A DNA stretch of 64,000 nucleotides from Aminobacter sp. J41 (GCF_000526635.1 NZ_JAGL01000009.1:164-64163), one strand, 5' to 3'. Shown: positions 9,308 to 20,491, numbered from the stretch's first letter. Translations and numbers: made by a program. The notes: a model not told the origin generated them from the letters alone.

Positions 9308-10471
9308 CTACCAGGTCAGCTTGTAGCTGCCGCCGAAGCTGACGGCCCAGCCGGAACCGACCGCCGCATTCCCCGACGGGTTGTAGGGCGATGGATACGC
9401 GGTTTCCCGCACCGAACTCAGGTAGCTCAAACCAACACCGCCGCGCAGCTCACCGCCGATGCTGTCCTTGTAGGAGACACCAAGACCGACAGTGTAGGTA
9501 TCGCCCATCAGGTCGTAGCCGGTGGACACGCCCTTATCCCACTGGAAGTTGATCGTCCCGGAAAGGTTTTCCGTGAACTTGTGGCCAAGGCCCGCAGATA
9601 CGGTCCAGCCATCGCGCCAGTAGTATTCGTTGCGGGTGACCAGTGAGCCAGTAGGACCAAACACGTCGAGCGTGTCGAGACGGCTCCAGTCGGTCCACTT
9701 GATCGAGCCCATCGCCAGCCAGCCCGGCGCAATGCCCGTCTGCATCTTGAACTCGACGGACTGCGGCAGACTACCGACGCCGGTCGCGTCAACCGTGACG
9801 GGGGCGACGCTCGGAGCACCCGGAATGAGCGCAGCCATCGGAGCGGTCAGCTTGCCGCTCGCGCCGAACGAGGTGCCCGAGCGATACATCAGCTGCGTAC
9901 GCAGCGCGATCTCAGGGATCTCATAGGCGACGCCGAGGCGGTAGCCAACGTCGGTGCCGTCAAGCTGCAGCAGCGTCGGTGCGCGACCCAAGGTCGGCAC
10001 GAAGCCCTCGCGCTCATAGTCGAAGTAGTCGACGAATGCGCCACCCAGGAGCCAGAGCTTGCCGCGACCAACTTCGATGTTGGCACCGCAGGTCAGGCCC
10101 GCTTCATGAACGATGAATTCCTCGGTCAGCTTGCCGGTGACGGTGCCACCGCCATCTGTCCAGTCACCCGCCGCGCCGAAGCCATGCGTATAGGTGCCAG
10201 CGCAGGCGAAATTCGGTACGATCTGGTACTTCACCGCGGCCGACGGAACAATGTAGTTGTCGAACGGGTTCTTGCCGACCAGTGCCGGGTTGGAATTTTC
10301 AGTAAATTTACGATTGACGATGACTGCGGTTGCACCCGCACGCGCAGCTATAGTGCCTGGTTCATACAGTATATCTGTATCTGCAGTGCCACGCGCAAAC
10401 CCACCCGCCTGCGCTGCAGCTACTGAGAGCACGAACACTCCCGCCGCAGCACTTATTCCCCACACGCGCAT
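9308..10471 (-). CDS. FadL/OmpP1/TodX-family outer-membrane transporter
   Basis: This 387-residue protein has a cleavable signal peptide (about 1-22, ending AAAQA) and the FadL-type N-terminal plug sequence GGFARGTADTDILYEPGTIAARAGATAV. Alternating beta-barrel strands follow, ending in the aromatic SFGGSYKLTW, as expected for outer-membrane insertion. FadL proteins import long-chain fatty acids or other hydrophobic compounds; the substrate here is unknown. The start ATG has GGAGG six bases upstream. It stands alone with its own terminator at 9263-9290. Confidence 0.88.
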   Translation of the reverse strand: MRVWGISAAAGVFVLSVAAAQAGGFARGTADTDILYEPGTIAARAGATAVIVNRKFTENSNPALVGKNPFDNYIVPSAAVKYQIVPNFACAGTYTHGFGAAGDWTDGGGTVTGKLTEEFIVHEAGLTCGANIEVGRGKLWLLGGAFVDYFDYEREGFVPTLGRAPTLLQLDGTDVGYRLGVAYEIPEIALRTQLMYRSGTSFGASGKLTAPMAALIPGAPSVAPVTVDATGVGSLPQSVEFKMQTGIAPGWLAMGSIKWTDWSRLDTLDVFGPTGSLVTRNEYYWRDGWTVSAGLGHKFTENLSGTINFQWDKGVSTGYDLMGDTYTVGLGVSYKDSIGGELRGGVGLSYLSSVRETAYPSPYNPSGNAAVGSGWAVSFGGSYKLTW

Positions 10472-10637
10472 TTAATCCTCCATGGTGCTTCGGGGGCCCC
10501 CGCCCTGCCGCTAACGCTACCCGACGGCAAGACTTGTCTTTGGCAAACTCATGCGGCGCTGAGTTGTTCGATCCGCAGCAATAGTATTTTGTTAAGGTTA
10601 ATACTTCGTGAAGCTAACGGGCTGCTTAAGAACAAGA

Positions 10638-10667
10638 AATCCCTGCCACATCTCTGCAGCAGGGATT
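10638..10667 (-). terminator. Probable terminator of valS
   Basis: A perfect 9-bp stem (AATCCCTGC / GCAGGGATT) lies 35 bp beyond the valS stop. Only a weak T-rich tail (TTCTTGTTCTT) follows in the leftward direction. Confidence 0.6.
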
Positions 10668-10701
10668 CATCGAGTAACGTACCGTTTACGTCTTGGACAA
10701 A

Positions 10702-13473
10702 TCAGCCGGCGTTGCGCACGCGAATCAGCGCAGCGTCGAGACGAGCCCGCGCTTCCTGCAGTTCGGCGAGCTTTTCGCGCTCGGTTTCGACCACCTCGGG
10801 CGCTGCCTTGGCGACGAAATTCGGGTTGGCGAGCTTCTTTTCGATGCGGGCGATTTCGTCGGCGTTCTTGCCAAGCTCCTTGGCGAGACGTGCCTCCTCG
10901 GCCTTCAAATCGATCAGGTCGCCCAGCGGCAGGCAACCGGTCGCCTCGCCAATGACGATCTGCGCAGCCCCCTTCGGAGCCGCATCCGCGAAGCCCACTT
11001 CCGTAACGCGTGCAAGGCGACGGATCGCCGGGGCATGACGGCCCGCACGCTCGCGCGTCAGCGCATTCGCGCCAACGAGCACCAGCGGCGCGGTGGCAGC
11101 AGGCGGAACGTTCATCTCGGAGCGAACCGAACGAATGCCGGTGACGAGTTCGATCAGCCAGTTAATCTCAGCTGCAGCTTCCTCGTCCTCGAAGTCCGGC
11201 GTCGGCCACGCGGCGTGGCAGAGCAGCGTGTCGCGCTCTGCAGTCTGGCGCCAAAGCTCCTCCGTCATGAACGGCATCATCGGGTGGAGCAGCTTGTAGA
11301 TCTCCTCGAGCACGTAGGCCATGCATGCACGGCTTTCCGCCTTGGCAGCCTCGTCCTCGCCGCTGAAGACGGGCTTGAGCAACTCGACGTACCAGTCGCA
11401 GACGAGGTTCCAGACGAAGCGATAGGCCGCCGAGGCCGCGTCATTGAAGCGGTACGACGTGATCGCGTCGGTGATCGCCGCCGTCGTGTGCGACAGCTCG
11501 GTCAGCGCCCAGCGGTTCAGCGTCAGCTTTGCGTCTTCCGGAACGAAGTTCGGGTCACGCTTGACCTCGTTCATCTCGGCAAAGCGCGTCGCGTTCCAGA
11601 GCTTGGTGCCGAAGTTGCGGTAGCCGGCAACGCGGGCCGGGTCGAGCTTCACGTCGCGGCCCTGCGCGGCCATGATCGCCAGCGTGAAGCGCAGCGCGTC
11701 CGCACCGTATTCGTCGATGAGCTCGAGCGGGTCGATGACGTTGCCCTTGGACTTCGACATCTTGGCGCCGTTCTTGTCGCGAACGAGCGCGTGGACGTAG
11801 ACAGTGTGGAACGGCTCCTCCTTCATGAAGTGGAGGCCCATCATCATCATGCGGGCGACCCAGAAGAAGATGATGTCGAAGCCGGTCACCAGCACGTCGG
11901 TCTGGTAGTAGGTATCGAGCTCCTTGGTCTTCTGCGGCCAGCCAAGCGTCGAGAACGGCCACAGCGCCGACGAGAACCAGGTGTCGAGCACGTCCTCGTC
12001 CCGGGTGAGGATCTCGTCCGGCTTGAAGTTCTCCAGCTTGTCCTTGACCCATTCGCGCCACGGCGTGTCGACCGCGAGGTAATATTCAACCGCCTCGTCG
12101 AGGGCTTCCTTTTCGCTCTTGGCGACGAAGACGTGGCCATCCGGACCATACCAGGCCGGGATCTGGTGGCCCCACCACAGCTGGCGCGAGATGCACCACG
12201 GCTGGATGTTCTCCATCCACTCGAAATAAGTCTTTTCCCAGTTCTTCGGAACGAACTTGGTGCGGCCCGAACGAACGGCCTCGATCGCCGGCTGGGCCAG
12301 CGTCTTGGCGTCGACATACCACTGGTCGGTCAGGAACGGCTCGATCGGCACGCCGCCGCGGTCGCCATGCGGGACCATGTGGCGGTGAGGCTCGATCTTG
12401 GCGAGGTATCCGCCCTCTTCCATCAGCTCGACGATCAGACGCCGGGCCTCGAAGCGATCGAGGCCGTGCAGACGCTGCCAGACGGCCGTGCGCTCGTCAG
12501 TGGCCTCGACGCCCTCAAGGAAGTCCTCATTGTCGATGATGTTGACCGTGGCATCCGTGTTCAGGATGTTGATCATGCGCAGGTGGTGGCGCTTGCCGAC
12601 TTCGAAGTCATTGAAGTCATGCGCCGGCGTAATCTTCACCGCGCCCGTACCCTTCTCCGGATCCGAATATTCGTCCGCGACGACCTGGATGCGGCGTCCG
12701 ACCAGCGGCAGGATGACATTCTTGCCGACCAGCCCCGTGTAGCGCTCGTCCTCGGGGTGAACGGCAACACCCGTATCGCCCAGCATCGTCTCCGGACGCG
12801 TGGTCGCGACGGTGATGTAGGTCGACGGGTCTTCCGGATTAAACTCCACGCCCTCGACCGGATAGCGGAAGTGCCAGAGGTTGCCGTCCAGCTCGATCTG
12901 CTCAACCTCAAGGTCGGAGATCGCCGTCAGCAGCTTCGGATCCCAGTTGACGAGGCGCTTGTCCTTGTAGATCAGGCCCTCGCGATAGAGCGTGACGAAC
13001 ACCTCGAGGACGGCCTCCGAAAGGCCCTCATCCATGGTGAAGCGCTCGCGCGACCAGTCGCACGACGCACCCAGCCGCTTGAGCTGGTTGAAGATCATGC
13101 CGCCGGATTCGCCCTTCCACTCCCAGACCTTGTCGATGAACTGCTCGCGCGTGAGGTCGCGGCGGCGGATGCCTTCGGCCGCCAGCTTGCGCTCCACAAC
13201 CATCTGGGTTGCGATGCCGGCATGGTCCATGCCCGGCTGCCAAAGCACGTTTTTGCCGCGCATGCGCTCGAAGCGGACCATGATGTCCTGCAGCGTGTTG
13301 TTGAGCGCATGGCCCATGTGCAGCGAGCCAGTGACGTTCGGCGGCGGAATTACGATCGCGAAGGACTCCGCTCCTGGCTGGGAGCCGGCGCCGGCTGCGA
13401 AAGCGTTCGCTTCCTCCCACGACTTCGCGATGATCGGTTCGACGGCCTTGGCGTCGTATGTCTTGTCGAGCAT
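10702..13473 (-). CDS. valS: Valyl-tRNA synthetase
   Basis: This 923-residue class I synthetase charges tRNA-Val. The HIGH motif is in PPPNVTGSLHMGHALNNT (about residue 50) and the KMSKS loop is in NGAKMSKSKGNVIDP. The editing (CP1) domain lies between, e.g. TTRPETMLGDTGVAVHP. The C-terminal coiled coil (LKAEEARLAKELGKNADEIARIEKKLANPNFVAKAAPEVVE) is typical of ValRS. Start ATG with GGAG upstream. It lies about 500 bp downstream of popZ in the same direction, the usual alphaproteobacterial neighbourhood. Confidence 0.97.
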   Translation of the reverse strand: MLDKTYDAKAVEPIIAKSWEEANAFAAGAGSQPGAESFAIVIPPPNVTGSLHMGHALNNTLQDIMVRFERMRGKNVLWQPGMDHAGIATQMVVERKLAAEGIRRRDLTREQFIDKVWEWKGESGGMIFNQLKRLGASCDWSRERFTMDEGLSEAVLEVFVTLYREGLIYKDKRLVNWDPKLLTAISDLEVEQIELDGNLWHFRYPVEGVEFNPEDPSTYITVATTRPETMLGDTGVAVHPEDERYTGLVGKNVILPLVGRRIQVVADEYSDPEKGTGAVKITPAHDFNDFEVGKRHHLRMINILNTDATVNIIDNEDFLEGVEATDERTAVWQRLHGLDRFEARRLIVELMEEGGYLAKIEPHRHMVPHGDRGGVPIEPFLTDQWYVDAKTLAQPAIEAVRSGRTKFVPKNWEKTYFEWMENIQPWCISRQLWWGHQIPAWYGPDGHVFVAKSEKEALDEAVEYYLAVDTPWREWVKDKLENFKPDEILTRDEDVLDTWFSSALWPFSTLGWPQKTKELDTYYQTDVLVTGFDIIFFWVARMMMMGLHFMKEEPFHTVYVHALVRDKNGAKMSKSKGNVIDPLELIDEYGADALRFTLAIMAAQGRDVKLDPARVAGYRNFGTKLWNATRFAEMNEVKRDPNFVPEDAKLTLNRWALTELSHTTAAITDAITSYRFNDAASAAYRFVWNLVCDWYVELLKPVFSGEDEAAKAESRACMAYVLEEIYKLLHPMMPFMTEELWRQTAERDTLLCHAAWPTPDFEDEEAAAEINWLIELVTGIRSVRSEMNVPPAATAPLVLVGANALTRERAGRHAPAIRRLARVTEVGFADAAPKGAAQIVIGEATGCLPLGDLIDLKAEEARLAKELGKNADEIARIEKKLANPNFVAKAAPEVVETEREKLAELQEARARLDAALIRVRNAG

Positions 13474-13713
13474 GAAGAGCTCCAGCCTGTTTGCGGAATT
13501 TCAGCGGTGTAAACCGGATGGGAGCATCCGAGTCAACCGGGCGGCATTGGTGCACCTATACCTATGCTTTTCGGGTGATTTCGCCAGCCTCTTCCGCGGC
13601 GCCGCCAAGGCTGTTGAACAGCGGCGCTCACGTGCCCGCGCGGGTTGTGAAATTCGCGCGGAGGTTTATCAGCGGCGTGAACCCACCACCACCCCGTTCG
13701 CAGGAAAGCAATC

Positions 13714-13968
13714 TTGAAGAACCATATCGTTGCCGTCATGGCGTGCGCGGCCCTGACAGCAAGCACGATCGTCGCACAGGCGGAGGACGCCGCGTACGCG
13801 TGCGTCACCACCGACAATGTCGGCTTCATCTACAATGAGTCAACGAAGCGGCGCGACCAGACGCCCTTCCACGACACGAAGTTCACCGCCATTCTTCGCG
13901 ACAACGTCATGACCCTGAAGGAGGACGGGAAGGAAGAGGTTTACCGCTGCGAAGCGCCGTGGAGGACT
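13714..13968 (+). pseudogene. Possible truncated secreted-protein gene
   Basis: A TTG at 13714 with AGGAAAG upstream opens a frame with a convincing signal peptide (about residues 1-23, ending IVAQA) and a soluble stretch with cysteines (EDAAYACVTTDNVGFIYNES, ...EVYRCEAPW). After about 85 codons it runs without a stop into the antisense strand of popZ and loses protein character. It is either a gene that lost its 3' end or a small exported protein whose true stop was altered. No family was recognised. Confidence 0.4.
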
Positions 13969-14639
13969 TACTGTCCGCCGCGTGCCACGCGCTCGATCTC
14001 CTCGCGCACGAGGCGCTCAACCAACGTCGGCAGGTTATTGTCGAGCCACTCCTGCAGCATCGGGCGCAGCATCTCTTCCGCCATCTCGTCGAACGAGCGG
14101 CGGCGGCTTGCCGCGAATGCCTCGGAAAGCTCGCCGAATGCCGCCGAGACCTGGCGCTGCGTCGTCTCGGAAAGAAGAGCCGGACGCGCGCCGGAAATCG
14201 TCGTCTCGCCACCTGGTGCCGAATTCGGAGCTGCAGCCACAACAGGCTGTGCCTGCGGTGCAGCCGCCTGCGGCGCCGAAACGGCCTCCACGGCCTTCTG
14301 CACGTCGACGTCGGTCAGCTCCTCCGCAGAGAGCTGAACTTGCGGCACCTCGCGCACCTGCGGTTCTACGGGTGCCTCCGCCGCTGGAGCAGCCGGCTCA
14401 GCAACCTGCTCCGCCATTTGCTCGGCAACAGCCTCAACGGCCTCATCGAGCTCCGCCCGGAATGCCTGGACCTCGTCCGTGGCGGGAGCCTGCTCTTCCA
14501 CTGCAGGCGAGACCACGCGCAATTCCGCGGGCTCTTCGAGTGGCTGCCTGACGCTGTCACTGTCCTCGATGATCCTGCGGATCGACGCCAGGATCTCTTC
14601 CATTGAAGGTTCGCGCTGCGCGCTGCCAGTCTGTGCCAT
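13968..14639 (-). CDS. popZ: Polar organizing protein PopZ (DUF2497)
   Basis: This 223-residue protein carries the two hallmark ends of PopZ. The N-terminal helix reads EPSMEEILASIRRIIED, and the C-terminal oligomerisation helices read EEMLRPMLQEWLDNNLPTLVERLVREEIERVARGG. A Pro/Glu/Ala-rich disordered linker joins them. PopZ self-assembles into polar microdomains that tether the chromosomal ParB-parS complex and recruit cell-cycle proteins. The start is ATG 14639; an in-frame GTG two codons earlier is less likely. valS follows. In many alphaproteobacteria tolC and pcm lie immediately upstream; here they are 27 kb away (41.5-43.8 kb). Confidence 0.88.
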   Translation of the reverse strand: MAQTGSAQREPSMEEILASIRRIIEDSDSVRQPLEEPAELRVVSPAVEEQAPATDEVQAFRAELDEAVEAVAEQMAEQVAEPAAPAAEAPVEPQVREVPQVQLSAEELTDVDVQKAVEAVSAPQAAAPQAQPVVAAAPNSAPGGETTISGARPALLSETTQRQVSAAFGELSEAFAASRRRSFDEMAEEMLRPMLQEWLDNNLPTLVERLVREEIERVARGGQ

Positions 14640-14810
14640 CGTCACGTCCGCCGCTTATGCTATCGGCATCGTCCGGACGCTCACCGGACTGCCGAATCAT
14701 CGCTTAGGCTAGCGGAGCGTTACTGAAGTGTGAATCGCCCCCTTGAAGGTGCTTCAGTTTCACACAAGTTTGCTGGGCGTCGCCTCCAGCATTTCAAGAA
14801 GTCCTAAATG

Positions 14811-14839
14811 AAAAAGCCGGACGAATGGTCCGGCTTTTT
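14811..14839 (-). terminator. Bidirectional-looking terminator of hupB
   Basis: A perfect 11-bp stem (AAAAAGCCGGA / TCCGGCTTTTT) with A and T tracts on both sides, about 30 bp beyond the hupB stop. Confidence 0.88.
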
Positions 14840-14870
14840 CAGCACTTCCCCCGCCTGTCACGGAAGTTGA

Positions 14871-15143
14871 TTAGTTCACCGCGTCCTTCAGGCCCTTGCC
14901 TGCCGAGAACTTCGGCACGTTGCGAGCCGGGATCTTCACTTCAGCGCCGGTCTGCGGGTTACGGCCGGTCGTCGCTTCGCGCTTGGAGACCGAGAAGTTT
15001 CCGAAACCAACAAGGCGAACGTCGCCGCCGTTCTTCAGTTCATTAGCGATGACCGAAAAAACCGCATCGACAGCAGCCTGGGCGTCAGCCTTGGAGAGCT
15101 TGGCGGCGTCCGCTACCGCGGAAACGAGTTCATTCTTGTTCAT
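14871..15143 (-). CDS. hupB: DNA-binding protein HU
   Basis: A 90-residue histone-like protein that bends and compacts DNA. It has the standard opening MNKNELVSAVADAAKLSKADA, the core VRLVGFGNFSVSKREA and the DNA-binding arm GRNPQTGAEVKIPARNVPKF. The start is the ATG at 15143, with GGGAAGGGAA just upstream; the frame's extension to 15185 is not part of the family. It lies downstream of lon in the same direction, the usual rhizobial order, but is separated from it by a 131-bp mobile element. Confidence 0.96.
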   Translation of the reverse strand: MNKNELVSAVADAAKLSKADAQAAVDAVFSVIANELKNGGDVRLVGFGNFSVSKREATTGRNPQTGAEVKIPARNVPKFSAGKGLKDAVN

Positions 15144-15284
15144 GGAGAATTCCCTTCCCTGTGAAAAGACCGGTGACTGACTCATCCGGCGAGGAGCAAA
15201 CTTTAGGAAATCAACAGGAATACACCAAGCGGGAAAGCGCGGAATTCCGCGGTTTTTCCCGGGTTTCTGCGGGTTTCAGCAAAA

Positions 15285-15307
15285 AAGCCGGGTCAAAAAC
15301 CCGGCTT
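15285..15307 (-). terminator. Distal copy of the lon terminator hairpin
   Basis: This 23-bp hairpin sequence is repeated exactly at 15439-15461. Read leftward from lon it is followed by a TTTTTT tract, so this copy looks like the functional intrinsic terminator. The two copies flank the 131-bp element at 15308-15438 as direct repeats. Confidence 0.82.
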
Positions 15308-15438
15308 CAGTTTGTTGACAAACCCTCGACGCACCTTTCCGGAGCCCGAGATTCACGGAACGTCTCAGATTCAAAGTGAGAACGGGTCGGAATTAACAAG
15401 CCTGATTTGAAGGCTCGCGGAACTTTGTCAGCAGTCTG
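15308..15438 (+). mobile_element. 131-bp MITE-like element, copy 1 (hupB-lon)
   Basis: The element begins CAGTTTGTTGACAAA and ends TTTGTCAGCAGTCTG. These are imperfect 15-bp terminal inverted repeats with three mismatches. No coding capacity. Its right end is identical to the right end of the IS at 298-312. It is flanked by exact 23-bp direct repeats (15285-15307 and 15439-15461), each a complete terminator hairpin. By eye it differs from copy 2 (28670-28800, inverse orientation) at four positions and has the same length. Interpreted as a non-autonomous derivative mobilised by the IS1182-type transposase. Confidence 0.85.
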
Positions 15439-15461
15439 AAGCCGGGTCAAAAACCCGGCTT
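15439..15461 (-). terminator. lon-proximal hairpin, T-tract displaced
   Basis: Exact second copy of the 15285-15307 hairpin, nearest to the lon stop. In the leftward direction it is followed by CAGACTGCTGACAAA instead of a T-tract, so on its own it should terminate poorly. In the rightward direction it is followed by TTTTT. Confidence 0.7.
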
Positions 15462-15489
15462 TTTCGTCATGAAGCCTGTTTACGTGGCG

Positions 15490-17898
15490 TCAGTGGGCCA
15501 AAGTGGTCGCCGAAGCGTCCTCTGTCTTCGCTGCAACCGGCTCTACCGGCTCCACCCACTCGATCGGTTCCGGCATACGCGTGAGCGCATGACGGAGCAC
15601 CTCACCTACCCTGCTGACCGGTACGATTTCGAGGCCGCTCTTCACGTTCTCCGGAATATCCGCGAGGTCCTTCGCGTTCTCTTCCGGGATCAGCACCTTC
15701 TTGATGCCGCCGCGAAGCGCTGCAAGCAGCTTCTCCTTCAGGCCACCGATCGGCAGCACGCGGCCACGCAGGGTGATCTCACCCGTCATGGCAACGTCCT
15801 TGCGGACCGGGATGCCGGTGAGCACCGACACGATCGCCGTCGCCATCGCGGTACCGGCAGACGGACCATCCTTCGGCGTTGCGCCTTCCGGCACGTGGAC
15901 GTGGATGTCCCGCTTGTCGAACAGCGGCGGCTCGATGCCGAAGTCGATGGCACGCGAGCGGACGTAAGACGCAGCAGCCGAGATCGACTCCTTCATCACG
16001 TCGCGCAGGTTGCCGGTCACCGTCATCTTGCCCTTGCCGGGCATCATGACGCCTTCGATCGTCAGCAGCTCGCCGCCGACCTCAGTCCAAGCCAGACCGG
16101 TGACCACACCGACCTGATCCTCGCCCTCGGCCATGCCGTGGCGATAGCGCGGCACGCCGAGATAGTCGGCAAGGTTGTCCTTGGTGATCTTCACGGACTT
16201 CTTCTTCGTCCGCAGGATCTCCGTCACGGCCTTTCGCGCGAGCTTCATCAGTTCGCGCTCGAGGTTACGGACACCGGCCTCACGCGTGTACTGCTGAATG
16301 GCCAGGCGCAGCGCCTCGTCTGTAATCGAGAACTCCCTCGGCTGGAGCGCGTGGTCGCGAACCGCCTTGGGCAGCAGGTGCCGCTTGGCGATCTCAACCT
16401 TCTCGTCCTCCGTGTAGCCGGCAATACGGATGATCTCCATGCGGTCCATGAGCGGACCGGGGATGTTCAGCGTATTGGCCGTCGTCACGAACATCACGCC
16501 CGACAGGTCGTATTCGACCTCGAGGTAGTGATCCATGAAGGTCGAGTTCTGCTCCGGATCCAGCACCTCCAGCAGCGCCGAAGACGGATCACCGCGGTAG
16601 TCCTGGCCGAGCTTGTCGATCTCGTCCAGCAGGAACAGCGGGTTCGACTTCTTCGCCTTCTTCATCGACTGGATGACCTTGCCGGGCATCGAGCCGATGT
16701 AGGTGCGACGGTGACCGCGGATCTCGGCCTCGTCACGGACGCCGCCCAGCGCCATACGGACATATTCACGTCCGGTGGCTTTGGCGATCGACTTCGCAAG
16801 CGAGGTCTTGCCGACACCGGGAGGTCCGACGAGGCAGAGGATCGGACCCTTGAGCTTCTTCTGACGGCTCTGGACCGCCAGATACTCGACGATACGCTCC
16901 TTGACCTTGTCGAGACCGAAGTGATCAGCGTCGAGCACCTCTTCAGCGTATGCCAGGTCCTTCTTGACCTTCGAGAACTTCTGCCACGGAAGCGACAGCA
17001 GCCAGTCGAGGTAATTGCGGACCACGGTGGCCTCGGCAGACATCGGCGACATCGTCCGCAGCTTCTTCAGCTCGGCCTCAGCCTTCTCGCGTGCCTCCTT
17101 GGACAGCTTGGTCTTCTTGATGCGCTCCTCGATCTCGGAAGCCTCGTCACGGCCGTCTTCGCCCTCGCCGAGTTCCTTCTGGATCGCCTTCATCTGCTCG
17201 TTGAGGTAGTACTCGCGCTGGGTCTTCTCCATCTGGCGCTTGACGCGCGAGCGGATGCGCTTTTCCACCTGCAGCACGGAGATCTCGGCTTCCATGAAGC
17301 CCATCGCCTTCTCCAGACGGTCCTTGACCGAAAGGGTGGCGAGGATTTCCTGCTTCTCGGTGATCTTGATCGCGAGGTGCGATGCAACGGTGTCCGCCAG
17401 CTTCGAATAGTCGTCGATCTGGCTGGCCGCGCCCACGACCTCCGGTGAAATCTTCTTGTTGAGCTTCACATAGTTTTCGAAGTCGGCCACGACGGAGCGC
17501 GCAAGCGCTTCGATCTCGACTTCGTCCTCCACCGGCTCGACGAGCACGGCGGCCTCGGCCTCGTGAAACTCCTCACGGTCGAGGAACCGGTTGATCTTTG
17601 CGCGAGCAGTGCCCTCCACCAGCACCTTGACGGTGCCGTCGGGCAGCTTCAGCAGCTGCAGGACATTCGCGAGCGTGCCGACGTCGTAGATCGCGTCACC
17701 AGCAGGGTCGTCATCCGCAGCATTCATCTGGGTGGCAAGCAAAATCTGCTTGTCGGCACCCATCACTTCCTCCAGTGCGCGGATCGACTTCTCGCGGCCG
17801 ACAAACAGCGGCACGATCATGTGCGGGAAGACGACGATGTCGCGCAGCGGCAGGACCGCGTAGGTGCCTTCGCCAGCAGACCTCGGTGATGTGGTCAT
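15490..17898 (-). CDS. lon: ATP-dependent protease Lon (class A)
   Basis: This 802-residue AAA+ serine protease degrades misfolded and regulatory proteins in the cytoplasm. It has an N-terminal LON substrate domain ([27 protein letters not shown]), a coiled coil, Walker [16 protein letters not shown] and Walker [10 protein letters not shown]. The C-terminal Ser-Lys protease domain carries the catalytic serine in DGPSAGTAM. The start chosen is ATG 17898, with AAAGG seven bases upstream; in-frame ATGs further up are less like the family. It lies between clpX and hupB in the same direction. A heat-shock promoter would be expected but none was convincing. Confidence 0.97.
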   Translation of the reverse strand: MTTSPRSAGEGTYAVLPLRDIVVFPHMIVPLFVGREKSIRALEEVMGADKQILLATQMNAADDDPAGDAIYDVGTLANVLQLLKLPDGTVKVLVEGTARAKINRFLDREEFHEAEAAVLVEPVEDEVEIEALARSVVADFENYVKLNKKISPEVVGAASQIDDYSKLADTVASHLAIKITEKQEILATLSVKDRLEKAMGFMEAEISVLQVEKRIRSRVKRQMEKTQREYYLNEQMKAIQKELGEGEDGRDEASEIEERIKKTKLSKEAREKAEAELKKLRTMSPMSAEATVVRNYLDWLLSLPWQKFSKVKKDLAYAEEVLDADHFGLDKVKERIVEYLAVQSRQKKLKGPILCLVGPPGVGKTSLAKSIAKATGREYVRMALGGVRDEAEIRGHRRTYIGSMPGKVIQSMKKAKKSNPLFLLDEIDKLGQDYRGDPSSALLEVLDPEQNSTFMDHYLEVEYDLSGVMFVTTANTLNIPGPLMDRMEIIRIAGYTEDEKVEIAKRHLLPKAVRDHALQPREFSITDEALRLAIQQYTREAGVRNLERELMKLARKAVTEILRTKKKSVKITKDNLADYLGVPRYRHGMAEGEDQVGVVTGLAWTEVGGELLTIEGVMMPGKGKMTVTGNLRDVMKESISAAASYVRSRAIDFGIEPPLFDKRDIHVHVPEGATPKDGPSAGTAMATAIVSVLTGIPVRKDVAMTGEITLRGRVLPIGGLKEKLLAALRGGIKKVLIPEENAKDLADIPENVKSGLEIVPVSRVGEVLRHALTRMPEPIEWVEPVEPVAAKTEDASATTLAH

Positions 17899-18077
17899 AG
17901 TCCAACCTTTCATATCGCGACCGCCCAATGGCCAGCCGCGATTCTCGATATTAGCGACCGCGCGCCCTTCCGCCTACCTCCGGGGACCGAGGTTCACAGC
18001 ACGGTAGAACTGGGCGGTCATCTCGACTGCTTAGTTGGAGTGGCATTACCCCAAGATCAAGGGCCACCCAAACGAAA

Positions 18078-18097
18078 GCGGCGCCTGTCGGCGCCGC
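18078..18097 (-). terminator. Terminator of clpX
   Basis: A perfect 8-bp GC-only stem (GCGGCGCC / GGCGCCGC) with a TGTC loop. Leftward it is followed by TTTCGTTT. It lies about 30 bp past the clpX stop. Confidence 0.8.
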
Positions 18098-18126
18098 TCC
18101 AAAGAATTCGGCAATCAGCAAGCGCA

Positions 18127-19398
<1,272 letters not shown>

Positions 19399-19641
19399 GT
19401 TATCCAAGTCCTTTCGGCCTTACTGGGGCCCGCAACAAGCGTGGCCTTTCAGGTCTAACATAATGGCGGGAACGCGCCCCTGCCAATGCCTATGTCCCGC
19501 CCGCGTCGGCCGGCACCCTTGAGAAGGCCGGTACTGCAGCGAACGCCAGCGTTCCAAATCGGAAAGCTACGCGGTCGAAACTCAACATAGGCTTAACGTA
19601 GGTCGTCACCCGTTCCGTGGGAACAGCAAATTGTGACGGAA

Positions 19642-19678
19642 ATGGCGCACGAGGCGAGAATTTTGCCTCATGCGCCAT
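19642..19678 (-). terminator. Hairpin downstream of clpP
   Basis: A long interrupted stem (ATGGCGCA..GAGGC / GCCTC..TGCGCCAT) immediately beyond the clpP stop. There is no T-tract on the leftward side, so it may stabilise or attenuate the clpP-clpX transcript rather than end it. Confidence 0.45.
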
Positions 19679-19689
19679 GCCTACATCAG

Positions 19690-20340
19690 TTACGTAGCGG
19701 AAGGAGCAGCGGCAGATGACGCTGTTTCGACGGCGTCGCGCGATTCGATGATCTGGTCGATCAGGCCGAAATCCTTGGCCTGTTCGGCAGTCATGAAGCG
19801 GTCACGCTCCAGCGCGGAGTGGATCGTCTCGTAATCCTGTCCGGTGTGCTTGACGTAGATCTCATTGAGACGGCGCTTCAGCGCTTCGGTCCACTGCGCA
19901 TGAATAAGGATGTCCGTGGCCTGACCCTGGTATCCGCCGGAAGGCTGATGGACCATGATGGACGCATTCGGAGTGGCATAGCGCATACCCTTGGCACCAG
20001 CGCAAAGGAGCAGCGAGCCGGCAGACATCGCCTGGCCGACGCAGAGCGTCGAGACCGGCGGCTTGATGAACTGCATGGTGTCGTACATCGCCAGGCCCGA
20101 GGTCACGACGCCGCCGGGCGAATTGATGTAGAGGTTGATTTCCTTCTTCGGGTTCTCAGCCTCAAGGAAGAGCAGCTGCGCGCAAACGAGCGACGCCATA
20201 CCATCCTCGATCGGACCCGTGATGAAAATGATGCGCTCCTTGAGCAGGCGCGAGAAGATGTCGTAGGCGCGCTCGCCCCGATTGGTCTGTTCGACCACCA
20301 TCGGCACGAGATTCATGTAGTGTTCGACGGGGTCCCGCAT
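19690..20340 (-). CDS. clpP: ATP-dependent Clp protease proteolytic subunit
   Basis: This 216-residue serine peptidase forms the tetradecameric chamber used with ClpX. The catalytic serine is in [11 protein letters not shown], the histidine in [11 protein letters not shown], and the aspartate lies in the segment leading to [22 protein letters not shown]. An oxyanion-loop INSPGG segment is present. Start ATG with GGAAGGGA upstream. First gene of the leftward clpP-clpX-lon block. A candidate promoter is at 20407-20436. Confidence 0.97.
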   Translation of the reverse strand: MRDPVEHYMNLVPMVVEQTNRGERAYDIFSRLLKERIIFITGPIEDGMASLVCAQLLFLEAENPKKEINLYINSPGGVVTSGLAMYDTMQFIKPPVSTLCVGQAMSAGSLLLCAGAKGMRYATPNASIMVHQPSGGYQGQATDILIHAQWTEALKRRLNEIYVKHTGQDYETIHSALERDRFMTAEQAKDFGLIDQIIESRDAVETASSAAAPSAT

Positions 20341-20406
20341 CGAATGTCCCTTCCAGGAGATTATTACTCGGCCTGAAGGCCTGAATCGAAGTTTCTGTTC
20401 AGTCGC

Positions 20407-20436
20407 TAAATAGGATGCCCCATCCCGTTAGCGCAA
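20407..20436 (-). promoter_or_regulatory. Candidate promoter of clpP
   Basis: Leftward -35 TTGCGC (20436-20431) and -10 TATTTA (20412-20407) with an 18-bp spacer, about 70 bp upstream of the clpP start. Found by inspection only. Confidence 0.4.
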
Positions 20437-20491
20437 GAGTATAGGCAGCGCAGGGTAAATGTGCGCAGGACAACTGCCGCAACGGCATGGA

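Noticed and set aside
10693-13512. A 939-codon open frame antisense to valS
   Set aside because: valS is unambiguous on the - strand; the antisense product has no recognisable domain.
15469-17448. A 659-codon open frame antisense to lon
   Set aside because: lon motifs are intact on the - strand; the antisense frame is a GC-bias artefact.
17930-18076. RpoH-type heat-shock promoter for lon
   Set aside because: A CTTGAT followed by a C-rich box can be pointed to, but the match to the consensus is too poor to call.
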